Positions 16,881 through 25,426 of a DNA stretch of 31,088 nucleotides are shown here, in pieces (position 1 is the first letter of the stretch; each line of letters opens with the position of its first letter). The stretch comes from an uncultured Hungatella sp. Its GTDB lineage: Bacteria > Bacillota > Clostridia > Lachnospirales > Lachnospiraceae. Under the pieces are notes generated by a model, which did no database searches, was not told where the DNA came from, and saw nothing but the letters and a program-made list of their open reading frames with translations. The stretch covers positions 1 to 31,088 of the forward strand of contig CAJUJV010000029.1 of assembly GCA_910586845.1 (NCBI GenBank), in the 5' to 3' direction. The translations under genes and the position numbers were made by a program.

Positions 16881-17831
16881 TCAGGAAGTTTCTTCCGTCT
16901 GCCGCAGCCGGTACTGCCGGGGCGTATACCCGAAAGCTTCCCGGAAGGTCTGGCCGAAATAACTGCTGCTGTTAAAGCCGCAGGCGGCGCTGACGTCAGT
17001 CACAGACAGAGAAGTATGCTTCAGAAGGCTGCAGGCTTTGCGGAGCCGGTAGTCTGTCAGATAGGCAAATGGGGAAAGCCCCAGAGTCTCCTGAAAACAG
17101 CGGCTGCATTCACGGGAACTGATAAATGCAGATCCGGCGATATCGTTGAGAGAGATCGTTTCCTGATAATGAGAGGCCACATATTCCATCATGGTTTTGA
17201 TGCGGTCATTGCGGGGTGTCCTTTTTTCTTCTATCCGGAGATCCTTTGTCAGGGAAAACAGGATGCGCCACAGCCTGGTCATGATCTCCCGGACATCAAA
17301 CTCATACCCCTCTTCTTTTCTTGTGTAGCATCCGTATGCCTCTTTCATGAGAGAGATGATCTTCTGATGGAGAGGAAATGAAGGATCGAAGCGGTACAGA
17401 TCCAGACCCGAGTGCCGGATCAGGGGAGTGATGTAGCGGCTTAACAGGATACTGGGTTCCTGTCCTCCCAGAAAGGAGGGATGGAAGATATGCTCCTCCT
17501 GAAGACAGGAAGCGCCCGGGGGACATCTGGTCAGATGGAGGACTCCCGCATTGATGAAGCCTCCTTCTCCTTTGTGGAAGGTATGGATTCCTCCCGGCAG
17601 AACATAATCCAGAACGCCGCTGCGCAGGTAGAAAAGCTCCGCTTCATTGTGCCAGTGCCAGGGAAATGTTCTTCCGGGAAGGGTGTGGAGAGTGCAGAGG
17701 TTCGTCATGTAAGGGAACTCCGCAGTGATGCACTGGACGGTTTCCTCCAGAGTAGAAGAATTGATGCGGTTTTTGATGTCATCGGCGTATGCGGACAGTT
17801 CTCTGCCGCCGGCAGAAAGCTCCTGATTCAT
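16881..17831 (-). CDS. AraC-family transcriptional regulator
   Basis: A 316-residue regulator. A cupin sensor domain occupies the N-terminal half, with PGRTFPWHWHNEAELFYL and a glycine-containing EGGFINAGVLH turn. The C-terminal ~100 residues hold the two AraC helix-turn-helix units (ISLNDIAGSAFISSRECSR, then VTDVSAACGFNSSSYFGQTF) and end FGYTPRQYR. AAGGAG lies six bases before the start. It is divergent from the HisJ-type phosphatase operon, sharing a short AT-rich control region, and convergent with the pyridoxamine kinase gene 21 bases away. The ligand and regulon are unknown. Confidence 0.9.
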   Translation of the reverse strand: MNQELSAGGRELSAYADDIKNRINSSTLEETVQCITAEFPYMTNLCTLHTLPGRTFPWHWHNEAELFYLRSGVLDYVLPGGIHTFHKGEGGFINAGVLHLTRCPPGASCLQEEHIFHPSFLGGQEPSILLSRYITPLIRHSGLDLYRFDPSFPLHQKIISLMKEAYGCYTRKEEGYEFDVREIMTRLWRILFSLTKDLRIEEKRTPRNDRIKTMMEYVASHYQETISLNDIAGSAFISSRECSRCFQETLGLSPFAYLTDYRLRKACSLLKHTSLSVTDVSAACGFNSSSYFGQTFREAFGYTPRQYRLRQTEETS

Positions 17832-17888
17832 GGTAATCTCCTTTATCTGTCTGAATATTTATATTTTTTGACTGATTTTTGATAGAAT

Positions 17889-17917
17889 TTGGCCTGAATA
17901 TGCAATATAATTATACT
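17889..17917 (+). promoter_or_regulatory. Sigma-A-type promoter of the HisJ/HAD operon
   Basis: TTGGCC (17889-17894), a 17-base spacer and TATACT (17912-17917), about 35 bases before the GTG start. It sits between the divergent AraC gene and the operon. Confidence 0.55.
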
Positions 17918-17951
17918 GATAAAAACAAAAAAACACAAGGGAGGAATTGCT

Positions 17952-18767
17952 GTGATACAGGAAAAAGGGGCGGGCCCTGTCCGGGCGGATTATCATGTGC
18001 ACACCAGCTTCAGCGACGATTCGGAGACTCTCATGGAGGAGGCGGTGCTCCACGCCATTGCCGTGGGGCTGGACGAGATCTGTTTTACGGAACATATCGA
18101 TTACGGAGTGAAGACGGATCTGAACTGCGACTGTGAAAAATATGTGGAGGAAGTGAGACGGTGCCAGGCGCTGTACGGAGATAAAATAGCCATACGGCTG
18201 GGTATGGAGTTCGGGATGCAGACCCATACCGTCAGACAGTTCCGGGATACGTTTTACAGGTATCCCTTCGATTTTATCATTCTGTCCTGCCATCAGGTGG
18301 ACAACCAGGAATTCTGGACTTATGAATTTCAGGAAGGGAAGACTCAGGATGAGTACAACCGCAGATATTATGAGGAGATCCTCCATGTGGTGCAGCAGTA
18401 CGATGACTACAGCGTTCTGGGGCATCTGGATATGATCTGCCGGTATGACAAGGCAGGCATCTATCCTCTGGAGAAAGTGAAGGATCTGATCGCGGAGATT
18501 CTGAGCCACGTGATCTCCAGGGGAAAGGGCATTGAGGTCAATACGTCCTGCTACCGGTATAAGCTTCCGGACCTGACGCCGGCCAGGGACATCCTCAGGC
18601 TGTACCGTCAGCTGGGAGGGGAGATCATCACCATCGGGTCCGATGCCCACACGATCCCGTGGATCGGCTGGGAGACGGTTCAGACTCAGGAAGAGCTGAA
18701 GAAACTGGGATTTGAGAACATATATACTTTTGAAAATATGAAACCGGTGGGACATAAACTGGTATAG
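17952..18767 (+). CDS. hisJ: HisJ-family histidinol-phosphate phosphatase (PHP domain)
   Basis: A 271-residue PHP-type metallophosphatase. Metal-binding motifs are all visible: DYHVHTSFSDDS near the N-terminus, FTEHIDYG, the Glu in RLGMEFGM, SCHQV, VLGHLDMICRYD and the C-terminal GSDAHT. The family hydrolyses histidinol phosphate to histidinol, the penultimate step of histidine synthesis, but no other his gene is near, so a different phosphoester substrate is possible. The start is GTG with GGAGG eight bases upstream. It opens a four-gene run (this gene, HAD, O-acetyltransferase, HAD) with short gaps. Confidence 0.82.
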   Translation: MIQEKGAGPVRADYHVHTSFSDDSETLMEEAVLHAIAVGLDEICFTEHIDYGVKTDLNCDCEKYVEEVRRCQALYGDKIAIRLGMEFGMQTHTVRQFRDTFYRYPFDFIILSCHQVDNQEFWTYEFQEGKTQDEYNRRYYEEILHVVQQYDDYSVLGHLDMICRYDKAGIYPLEKVKDLIAEILSHVISRGKGIEVNTSCYRYKLPDLTPARDILRLYRQLGGEIITIGSDAHTIPWIGWETVQTQEELKKLGFENIYTFENMKPVGHKLV

Positions 18768-18785
18768 TCTGGAGGGGAAAAGGAA

Positions 18786-19625
18786 ATGGGAAAAGTGATA
18801 TTTCTGGATGTGGACGGAACTCTGGTGGATTATGAGGGAAGACTGCCGGAGTCAGCGGCGGCGGCTGTCAGAAAGGCGAGAGAAAACGGTCACCGGGTGT
18901 ATATCTGTACGGGAAGAAGCAAGGCGGAGGTCTATCCCTATCTGTGGGACATCGGTCTGGACGGCATGATCGGAGGAAACGGAAGTTATGTGGAGGATCA
19001 CGGCCATGTGGTCATGCACCAGCTGATCACCGCGGACCAGTGCCGCAGGGTCGTGGACTGGCTCCATGACCGGAAGCTGGAATTTTATCTGGAGAGCAAC
19101 AACGGGCTGTTTGCCAGCGAGCATTTTGCCGAGAAGGCTCAGCCGGCCATGCGGGAATACAGCAGGAGAAAAGGAAAAGCAGATGCGGACAGCATTACTG
19201 TGGCCGCCGCATTTCCCGATATGATCTACGGCGGAGAGCTGTACCGGGATGACCTGAACAAGGTGAGCTATCTGCTGAACAGTTATGAGGATTTTCTGGA
19301 AACCAGGGAACAGTTTCCGGACCTGGAGAACAACACCTGGGGCGGAGCCGGGGAGACGGCCCTCTTCGGAGATCTGGGCGTTAAAGGGATCACCAAGGCA
19401 AACGCCATCTCCAGCCTTCTGGCTTATCTGGGAGCAGACAGGGAAGACACTATGGCCTTCGGGGATGCGAAGATCGATATTCCCATGCTGGAGTACTGTG
19501 CCGTGGGAGTATCTATGGGAAACGGAGGTCCTGAGATCAAAGAGATGGCAGACTGTATTACGGACAGTGTGGAAGAAGACGGACTGTATCACGCATTTGT
19601 AAAATTCGGACTGATCGAAAACTGA
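18786..19625 (+). CDS. Cof-type HAD phosphatase
   Basis: A 279-residue HAD hydrolase. Motif I is IFLDVDGTLVD; motif II is CTGRSK; the motif III lysine lies in GVKGITKANAI; motif IV is AFGDAKIDIPML, where the usual Asn of GDxxND is Ile. The cap is of the Cof (IIB) type. It follows the HisJ gene by 18 bases with GGAGGGG as ribosome site. It most resembles the HAD at 22437 among the four in this window (similar gene start and the same KEDGLYQ/EEDGLYH ending), suggesting duplication. Substrate unknown; sugar phosphates are the usual guess. Confidence 0.88.
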   Translation: MGKVIFLDVDGTLVDYEGRLPESAAAAVRKARENGHRVYICTGRSKAEVYPYLWDIGLDGMIGGNGSYVEDHGHVVMHQLITADQCRRVVDWLHDRKLEFYLESNNGLFASEHFAEKAQPAMREYSRRKGKADADSITVAAAFPDMIYGGELYRDDLNKVSYLLNSYEDFLETREQFPDLENNTWGGAGETALFGDLGVKGITKANAISSLLAYLGADREDTMAFGDAKIDIPMLEYCAVGVSMGNGGPEIKEMADCITDSVEEDGLYHAFVKFGLIEN

Positions 19626-19643
19626 GGGCGGGAGAAGAGGACC

Positions 19644-20288
19644 ATGACAAACAGAGAGAGAAGAGATGCCCAGATGGCATATATTTCTGATGACAGTATC
19701 ATGGAGGAGCAGAGGATCTGCAGAAGGAAGCTGCAGAAGCTGAATTTTATGGACAGGTCTGATTTTCAGGGAATCCAGGAAACCGTAAAGGATCTGCTGG
19801 GAAAATCAGAGGGAGCGTTTATTAATCCTCCCTTTTACTGCGACTACGGAACCCACATTGAAGTCGGAAAGAATTTTTATGCAAATTATAACTGCACCAT
19901 ACTGGATGTGGCAAAGGTAAAGATCGGTGACAACTGTCTGCTGGCGCCCAATGTGGCCATCTACACCGCTGGTCATCCTATTCATCCCATGAGCCGCAAT
20001 TCCGCTTACGAATACGGAAAAGAGGTGACGATCGGAGACAATGTATGGATCGGGGGCAATGTGGTGATCTGTCCGGGAGTCCGCATCGGCGACAATGTGG
20101 TGATCGGCGCAGGCAGCGTGGTTACCAGAGATATTCCCGACTGGTCCGTGGCGGCAGGAAACCCCTGCCGGGTACTGCGTCCTATAACAGATAACGACAG
20201 GAGAAAACTGTTCGGCGATGAGGAGATCGACCGGGAAGCCTGGGAAGAGATCGTAAAAATGACAGAGAATCAGGAGGACACGCCATGA
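19644..20288 (+). CDS. Maltose/galactoside O-acetyltransferase (left-handed beta-helix)
   Basis: A 214-residue hexapeptide-repeat acetyltransferase of the LacA/Maa family, which moves acetyl from acetyl-CoA to a sugar hydroxyl in the cytoplasm. The N-terminal Maa domain (MAYISDDSIMEEQRICRRKL) is followed by hexapeptide turns and the catalytic His in TAGHPIHPMSRN, then the acetyl-CoA loop IGDNVWIGGNVVICPGVRIG and the C-terminal AAGNPCRVLRPI. Length is typical. The stop overlaps the start of the next HAD gene by four bases. A role in acetylating non-metabolisable sugars is known for the family; the actual sugar is not readable here. Confidence 0.9.
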   Translation: MTNRERRDAQMAYISDDSIMEEQRICRRKLQKLNFMDRSDFQGIQETVKDLLGKSEGAFINPPFYCDYGTHIEVGKNFYANYNCTILDVAKVKIGDNCLLAPNVAIYTAGHPIHPMSRNSAYEYGKEVTIGDNVWIGGNVVICPGVRIGDNVVIGAGSVVTRDIPDWSVAAGNPCRVLRPITDNDRRKLFGDEEIDREAWEEIVKMTENQEDTP

Positions 20289-21121
20289 TCAGACTGATCG
20301 CTATGGATATGGACGGCACCCTGTTAAACAGCCGGAAAAAGATCAGTCCCAGGACCCGAAAGGCTCTGCTCCGGGCGGAGGAGGCAGGTATCAGGCTGAT
20401 CCTGGCTTCGGGACGGCCCACGACAGGACTGATGAGATTTGCGGAAGAACTGGAGATGAACCGTTATCACGGCCTTCTGGTTTCCTACAACGGTTCCAAG
20501 GTCATGGATTGTCAGACCGGCCAGGTGCTTTTTAATCAGGCCATGACCGTGGAGGAGGGGAAGGCAGTGCTGGAACATATGAAGAAATTTCCGCGGGTGC
20601 GTCCCATGATCGATCACGGGAAATACATGTATGTCAACGATGTGTACGACCAGATGATCTGCCTGGATGGAAAGGATTTTAATGTGCTCCAGTACGAATC
20701 AAGGGGAAACGGGTATCTGCTGTGTGAGGCAGAGGATCTGGCGGCTTTCGCAGATTTCCCTCTGAACAAGATTCTGACAACTGCGGACCCGGAGTATCTC
20801 CAGGACCACTATCGGGAGATGATGGAACCTTTTGAGGACAGGTTAAACTGTACGTTTACAAGCAGGTTTTACTTTGAGTTTACGGCTCAGGGCATCGACA
20901 AGGCCAGAGCTCTGGAGACGGTGCTGGCGCCTATGGGGTACGGGCGGGAGGATCTGATGGCTTTCGGCGACGGCCACAACGATGCCTCCATGCTGGCCTG
21001 GGCGGGGCACAGCGTAGCCATGGCCAACGGGGTGCCGGAGCTGAAGGCCCGGGCTCACGAGGTGACTGCTTCCCTGGACGAGGACGGGGTCGGTCTGGTG
21101 GTGGAGAGGCTTTTAGAATGA
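20285..21121 (+). CDS. Cof-type HAD phosphatase (YidA-like)
   Basis: A 278-residue HAD hydrolase closest in style to YidA/Cof sugar phosphatases. Motif I is AMDMDGTLLNSRKKIS, motif II LASGRPT, the motif III lysine is in AQGIDKARAL, and motif IV is MAFGDGHNDASML, followed by VAMANGVPELK. All catalytic positions are present. Translation is coupled to the acetyltransferase through an ATGA overlap. It ends the operon before a good terminator. Confidence 0.9.
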   Translation: MIRLIAMDMDGTLLNSRKKISPRTRKALLRAEEAGIRLILASGRPTTGLMRFAEELEMNRYHGLLVSYNGSKVMDCQTGQVLFNQAMTVEEGKAVLEHMKKFPRVRPMIDHGKYMYVNDVYDQMICLDGKDFNVLQYESRGNGYLLCEAEDLAAFADFPLNKILTTADPEYLQDHYREMMEPFEDRLNCTFTSRFYFEFTAQGIDKARALETVLAPMGYGREDLMAFGDGHNDASMLAWAGHSVAMANGVPELKARAHEVTASLDEDGVGLVVERLLE

Positions 21122-21166
21122 AGACAGAGCTTCTGGAAAAGATTGTGAAAATGGTACAATGATAGA

Positions 21167-21192
21167 AAGAGTCCGGCCTGCCGGGCTCTTTT
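21167..21192 (+). terminator. Intrinsic terminator of the HisJ/HAD operon
   Basis: AAGAG-T-CCGGC (21167-21177) pairs with GCCGG-G-CTCTT (21180-21190) around a two-base gap, with one T-G pair, followed by TTTT. Confidence 0.75.
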
Positions 21193-21289
21193 GCCGTTCC
21201 TACAGAAACCCCCTGTGGCACATCAAAAAAAAATGTGGTAGAATACTTGTCATAAAGCATAATTTCTCGGAAACGGTAAAGGAGAATCC

Positions 21290-22279
21290 ATGAATATTGC
21301 AGAGATCGCCAGGCGGGCCGGGGTGTCCAGTGCGGCAGTGTCCCGCTATTTTAATAACGGATATATATCGGAAGAAAAACGGGAGCAGATCCGCAGAGTG
21401 GTGGAGGAGACGGGCTACAGGCCTTCGCTCCAGGCTCAGACTCTGAGGACCAGGAAGACAAAGCTCATAGGAGTGATCCTTCCCAAGATCGATTCTGCAG
21501 CTGCCATGGGAAACATCGTGGCCGGAATCCTTTCTGTGATCAATGACAACGGTTATCAGATGCTGCTGGCAGATACTCAGAGCGATCCTCAGAAGGAACT
21601 GGAATATCTGAGGTTCTTTAACGAGAAGCAGGTAGACGGAGTCGTCCTTGTGGCCACGGTCTTTACTCCGGATCACAGGAAAGCTCTGAAAGAGATGACG
21701 GTTCCCGTGGTGATCGTGGGACAGCAGCTTTCCGGGTATCACTGCGTATATCATGACGATTACCACGCTTTCTATGACATCACCACACTACTGCTGGACA
21801 AAGGCCGGAGGCGGATGGGGTATGTAGGCGTGTTTCATCAGGATAAGGCGGTGGGAGTGGAACGGTTCAGAGGATACTCTGATGCCGTGAGGGCCGCGGG
21901 ACTGGAGGAGCTTACAGAGCGCCATGTGACGGCTGACTTTACCATGGAGTCCGGTTATGAGAAGGCCGGGGAACTGCTGGAGAGATACCCGGATACAGAC
22001 AGCGTGATCTGTGCCACAGATTCCATCGCCATCGGTGTCATGCAGTATCTGAAGGAAAAGAAGATCTCGATTCCCTGCCAGGTTATGGTGACGGGGCAGG
22101 GGGATTCCAGCCTGTCAAAGGTGGTGACTCCCGGTCTTGCCACGATCCGTTATTCCTATGAGGAGAGCGGACGGCTGGCTGCAGCGGTGCTTCTGGAGCT
22201 TCTGGAGAAAAAGGAAAGCGCCATGAAGGAAATCAAGTTGGGATATTCTATAGTGGAGAGGGAGTCTGCGGCAGATTGA
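21290..22279 (+). CDS. LacI-family transcriptional regulator
   Basis: A 329-residue LacI/GalR regulator. The N-terminal helix-turn-helix IAEIARRAGVSSAAVSRYFN and hinge (YRPSLQAQTLRTRKT) are clear, then a periplasmic-binding-protein-like sensor (IGVILPKIDSAAAMGNI through VTGQGDSSLSKVVTPGLATI). It most resembles sucrose/ScrR-type repressors in the hinge and the VTPGLATIRY segment, which suits the amylosucrase gene downstream. The start follows GGAG by five bases. It lies immediately upstream of a promoter that contains a LacI/CcpA-type operator at 22388, so local control of the HAD-amylosucrase unit is likely. Confidence 0.92.
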   Translation: MNIAEIARRAGVSSAAVSRYFNNGYISEEKREQIRRVVEETGYRPSLQAQTLRTRKTKLIGVILPKIDSAAAMGNIVAGILSVINDNGYQMLLADTQSDPQKELEYLRFFNEKQVDGVVLVATVFTPDHRKALKEMTVPVVIVGQQLSGYHCVYHDDYHAFYDITTLLLDKGRRRMGYVGVFHQDKAVGVERFRGYSDAVRAAGLEELTERHVTADFTMESGYEKAGELLERYPDTDSVICATDSIAIGVMQYLKEKKISIPCQVMVTGQGDSSLSKVVTPGLATIRYSYEESGRLAAAVLLELLEKKESAMKEIKLGYSIVERESAAD

Positions 22280-22323
22280 TTGACGGAAGACCTCGGGCGG
22301 AATCACTAAAAACAGCCTACAAA

Positions 22324-22394
22324 ATTTGTGAAATCTGGCTATAGGAAAACAGTTGCCCCCAGTGCTTCGGTGTGGTACAATGATTTGTGAAATC
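22324..22394 (+). repeat. Two copies of a 12-base direct repeat ATTTGTGAAATC
   Basis: The same 12 bases occur at 22324-22335 and 22383-22394, 59 bases apart, either side of the promoter. The downstream copy is part of the full cre-type palindrome; the upstream copy is only a half-site. This layout fits paired binding by a dimer-of-dimers repressor, but may be coincidental. Confidence 0.5.
22353..22381 (+). promoter_or_regulatory. Sigma-A-type promoter of the HAD-amylosucrase unit
   Basis: TTGCCC (22353-22358), a 17-base spacer and TACAAT (22376-22381). Transcription would begin within or next to the operator at 22388-22401. Confidence 0.6.
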
Positions 22395-22401
22395 GATTAC
22401 A
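22388..22401. promoter_or_regulatory. cre / LacI-family operator TGAAATCGATTACA
   Basis: It matches the catabolite-response consensus TGWAANCGNTNWCA at every position and is a near-perfect palindrome centred on CG, as LacI-family operators are. It covers the predicted start of transcription, where bound protein would repress. Either CcpA or the LacI regulator at 21290 could bind. Confidence 0.65.
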
Positions 22402-22436
22402 TAACCATTGACAAAAATCAGTAATCGGAGGCTGAG

Positions 22437-23282
22437 ATGAGAAAGAAGATCATATTTCTGGATATTGACGGGACTCTGACAGAGCCGGGCTCTAATGTGC
22501 CGCCGGAATCTGCCATGAAGGCCGTCAGGGGAGCACAGGAAAAGGGACATTATGTTTTTTTGTGCACGGGGCGCAATTATGACATGCTCTCCCCCCTGCT
22601 TCCTCTGGGATTTGACGGTGTGGTGGCCAGCTGCGGCGGTTATGTCCGGTTTAAGGATCAGGTGATCTACGACTGCCCCATGACAGAGGAGCAGAAGGAG
22701 AGGGCCATGACGGTCCTGAAAGACAGCGGTGTGTTCCGCACCGTCGAGTGCATGGACGGGTCCTATACCGACGAGGGTCTGAAAGAATTTCTGGAGAGTC
22801 ATGGAGACGAGGGAGCCAACAGCGAACTGCTGCGGTGGCGCAGGCAGCTGGAGCAGTCTTTAAATATCCGTCCCATGGCGGAATACCGGGGCCAGCCGGT
22901 GTACAAGATCGTGGTCATGGCCGACTGCAGAGAACGGTTTGAGGAGCCGGAGAAGGTGCTGGGACAGGAATTTGAACTGTGTCTTCAGGAACCGGACCAA
23001 TACGGATATATCAACGGGGAACTGGTGAACCGGAAGTTTGATAAGGGCAAAGGCGTGGAGAGAGTATGCAGGTATCTGGGCATCCCTCTGGAAGACACGG
23101 TGGGGTTCGGCGACAGCGTCAATGACGAGGCCATGCTGAAGACCGTGGCTTTAAGCATCTGCATGGCCGACGGGAGCCCGAAGATGAAAGAACTGGCTGA
23201 TGATGTCTGTCCGCCGGTGAAGGAGGACGGATTGTATCAGGGATTTGTAAAACACGGTCTTTGCGGAGAGGAGGGGAAATAG
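22437..23282 (+). CDS. Cof-type HAD phosphatase
   Basis: A 281-residue HAD hydrolase. Motif I is IFLDIDGTLTEPGSN, motif II CTGRNYD, motif III lysine in FDKGKGVERV, motif IV GFGDSVNDEAML, then CMADGSPKMKELAD. GGAG precedes the start. It is the first gene behind the cre-controlled promoter and lies 61 bases ahead of the amylosucrase-like gene, so it probably handles a phosphorylated product of the same sugar pathway; this is inference. Confidence 0.9.
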   Translation: MRKKIIFLDIDGTLTEPGSNVPPESAMKAVRGAQEKGHYVFLCTGRNYDMLSPLLPLGFDGVVASCGGYVRFKDQVIYDCPMTEEQKERAMTVLKDSGVFRTVECMDGSYTDEGLKEFLESHGDEGANSELLRWRRQLEQSLNIRPMAEYRGQPVYKIVVMADCRERFEEPEKVLGQEFELCLQEPDQYGYINGELVNRKFDKGKGVERVCRYLGIPLEDTVGFGDSVNDEAMLKTVALSICMADGSPKMKELADDVCPPVKEDGLYQGFVKHGLCGEEGK

Positions 23283-23343
23283 AGGAATTCCAGGGGAGAT
23301 TTATACAGGACAGATCATTTAAACAGAAAGGAAGGACAAGAAT

Positions 23344-25233
23344 ATGGAGAAGAGTCAGAAGACAGCCGAGCCTGTAAAGGCAAAGGATGGCGCAGGGGAG
23401 AAGATGGATGCCGTCTATCGGAGACGGTTTGACAGGCATTTTGAGGAATTAAAATGGCTTTATATAGAGCTGTATGAGAACGATTCCATGTTTGCGGAGC
23501 TTTGCGACAACATGGAGAGATACTATGGAGAGCGGGCTCAGGATCTGAAGGAGACGGATCTGCTGCGGGAGGAGCAGCCGGGCTGGTATAAGCAGAACGA
23601 TCTGCTGGGCATGATGCTCTATATCGACAACTTCGGCAAGACTATGAAGGGCGTGGAGGAAAAACTGGATTATCTGGAAAAATGCAATGTAAACTACGTC
23701 CATCTCATGCCGTTTCTGGACACGACAGAGGGCAAGTCCGACGGCGGCTATGCGGTTTCCGATTTCAGAAAGGTCCAGGAGAAACTGGGGACCATGGAGG
23801 ACCTGGAGAGCCTGACCGCCGCCTGCCATAAGAAGAACATGAACGTCTGTATGGATTTTGTCATGAACCATACCTCGGAAGATCACGAGTGGGCCAGGAA
23901 GGCCAGACAGGGAGACGGAGAATACATGAGCCGGTATTTCTTCTTCGACAACGACCGGATCCCCAATATGTATGAGGAGACGGTTCCCCAGGTATTCCCC
24001 ACCACGGCTCCGGGGAATTTTACCTGGCTTCCCGATGCGGGCCACTATGTGATGACCATGTTTTATCCGTATCAGTGGGATCTGAATTACAAAAATCCCA
24101 GGGTGTTCAATGAGATGATGTACAATTTCCTGTACCTGGTGAATCAGGGCATCGATATCGTCCGCCTGGATGCGGTTCCCTACATCTGGAAGGCTCTGGG
24201 GACCACCTGCCGCAATCTTCCCCAGGTTCACACTCTTGTCCGCCTCATGCGCATGATCAGCGAGATCGTGTGTCCAGGCGTGCTGCTTCTGGGCGAGGTG
24301 GTCATGGAGCCGGCCAAGGTAGTGCCTTATTTCGGGACCGTGGAGAAGCCCGAGTGCCATATGCTCTACAATGTGACCACCATGGCCACCACCTGGCACA
24401 CCGTAGCCACCAGAGAGGTAAGCCTGCTGAAGAGACAGCTGGACATCGTCAACGGACTGCCTAAAGAGTATGTATTTTTAAATTATCTCCGGTGCCATGA
24501 CGACATCGGATGGGGGCTTGACTACGATACCCTGAGACTGTCAGGTATCGACGAGAGAGCTCACAAACAGTATCTCAACGATTATTTCCAGGGCTACACA
24601 GGAGGCAGCAACAGCCGGGGACAGCTTTACAACGCGGATCCGGTTACGGGAGATGCCAGATTCTGCGGAACCACGGCCTCTCTGTGCGGTATCGAGAAAG
24701 CCGGCTTCGAGCAGGATGAAGAGGCTATGGAGAGAGCCGTCAGGCTGGATGTGATGCTCCACGCTTACATGTTCATGCAGTCCGGGATCCCGGTCCTCTA
24801 CAGCGGCGACGAGATCGGCCAGGTCAACGACTACAGCTATGAGAAGGACCCCAACAAGGCGGCGGATTCCCGCTATCTCCACAGGGGAGCCATGCGCTGG
24901 GAGCTGGCGGCCAGGGCGGACGACCCGGATACGGTGGAGGGAAAGATCTTCGGCAGGCTGAAACGGCTGGAGGAGATCCGGAAACAGGAGAAGGCATTTG
25001 TGTCCTACGGCGATGCCTGGACCGTGGAGACCTGGGATCCCTCCATCCTGTGCATCGCAAGGCAGTATGAAGGAGAGAAGATCCTGGGGCTGTTTAATTT
25101 CAGCGAGTTTGACAGGATTGCCTGGATCAACGAGACCGACGGCGTGTATGAAGATATGATCTCAGGAGAAGAGATGGAAGCGGCAGGAGTCAACATTCCC
25201 GCCTACGGATTTTATTATCTGAAGAGAAAATAA
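23344..25233 (+). CDS. Amylosucrase-like GH13 enzyme (GH13 subfamily 4 type)
   Basis: A 629-residue alpha-amylase-superfamily enzyme whose length and motifs match amylosucrase or sucrose hydrolase, which transfer glucose from sucrose to an alpha-glucan or to water. An N-terminal helical region (about 1-90) precedes the barrel. Motifs: DGGYAVSDFRKV, MDFVMNHTSEDHEWA, nucleophile Asp276 in IVRLDAVPYIWK, acid/base Glu318 in LLGEVVMEP, and LRCHDDIGWGLDY with the third carboxylate. No signal peptide, so it is cytoplasmic. A ribosome site GGAAGGA precedes the ATG. With the phosphorylase at 1491 it would link sucrose to glycogen-like glucan turnover. Exact product (polymer or hydrolysis) cannot be told. 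Confidence 0.88.
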   Translation: MEKSQKTAEPVKAKDGAGEKMDAVYRRRFDRHFEELKWLYIELYENDSMFAELCDNMERYYGERAQDLKETDLLREEQPGWYKQNDLLGMMLYIDNFGKTMKGVEEKLDYLEKCNVNYVHLMPFLDTTEGKSDGGYAVSDFRKVQEKLGTMEDLESLTAACHKKNMNVCMDFVMNHTSEDHEWARKARQGDGEYMSRYFFFDNDRIPNMYEETVPQVFPTTAPGNFTWLPDAGHYVMTMFYPYQWDLNYKNPRVFNEMMYNFLYLVNQGIDIVRLDAVPYIWKALGTTCRNLPQVHTLVRLMRMISEIVCPGVLLLGEVVMEPAKVVPYFGTVEKPECHMLYNVTTMATTWHTVATREVSLLKRQLDIVNGLPKEYVFLNYLRCHDDIGWGLDYDTLRLSGIDERAHKQYLNDYFQGYTGGSNSRGQLYNADPVTGDARFCGTTASLCGIEKAGFEQDEEAMERAVRLDVMLHAYMFMQSGIPVLYSGDEIGQVNDYSYEKDPNKAADSRYLHRGAMRWELAARADDPDTVEGKIFGRLKRLEEIRKQEKAFVSYGDAWTVETWDPSILCIARQYEGEKILGLFNFSEFDRIAWINETDGVYEDMISGEEMEAAGVNIPAYGFYYLKRK

Positions 25234-25246
25234 GGACATATGAGAG

Positions 25247-25285
25247 AACCGGTATCTGTCTGAGACGGCAGCTGCCGGTTTTTTT
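25247..25285 (+). terminator. Intrinsic terminator after amylosucrase gene
   Basis: AACCGG (25247-25252) pairs with CCGGTT (25275-25280), with weaker inner pairing, followed directly by TTTTT. Confidence 0.65.
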
Positions 25286-25316
25286 GTTCTATAGGGTGCG
25301 TTCTATAGAACAAAAA
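25281..25316. repeat. 13-base perfect inverted repeat with embedded palindrome
   Basis: TTTTTGTTCTATA (25281-25293) is the exact reverse complement of TATAGAACAAAAA (25304-25316), separated by ten bases. The 3' half also contains the palindrome GTTCTATAGAAC (25300-25311), and GTTCTATAG is present twice as a direct repeat. It overlaps the T run of the amylosucrase terminator and lies about 110 bases before the PBP gene: it may be an operator or a second hairpin. Confidence 0.7.
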
Positions 25317-25426
25317 CCTCCGGGCAAAAAAGGAACATTTTCACATGTTTATAAAAAAGAGTCAGTGGGACAATATCATCAGATGAAATCTCTATAAGAA
25401 GACAGAAAGGACAGGTGGAAGGACTG

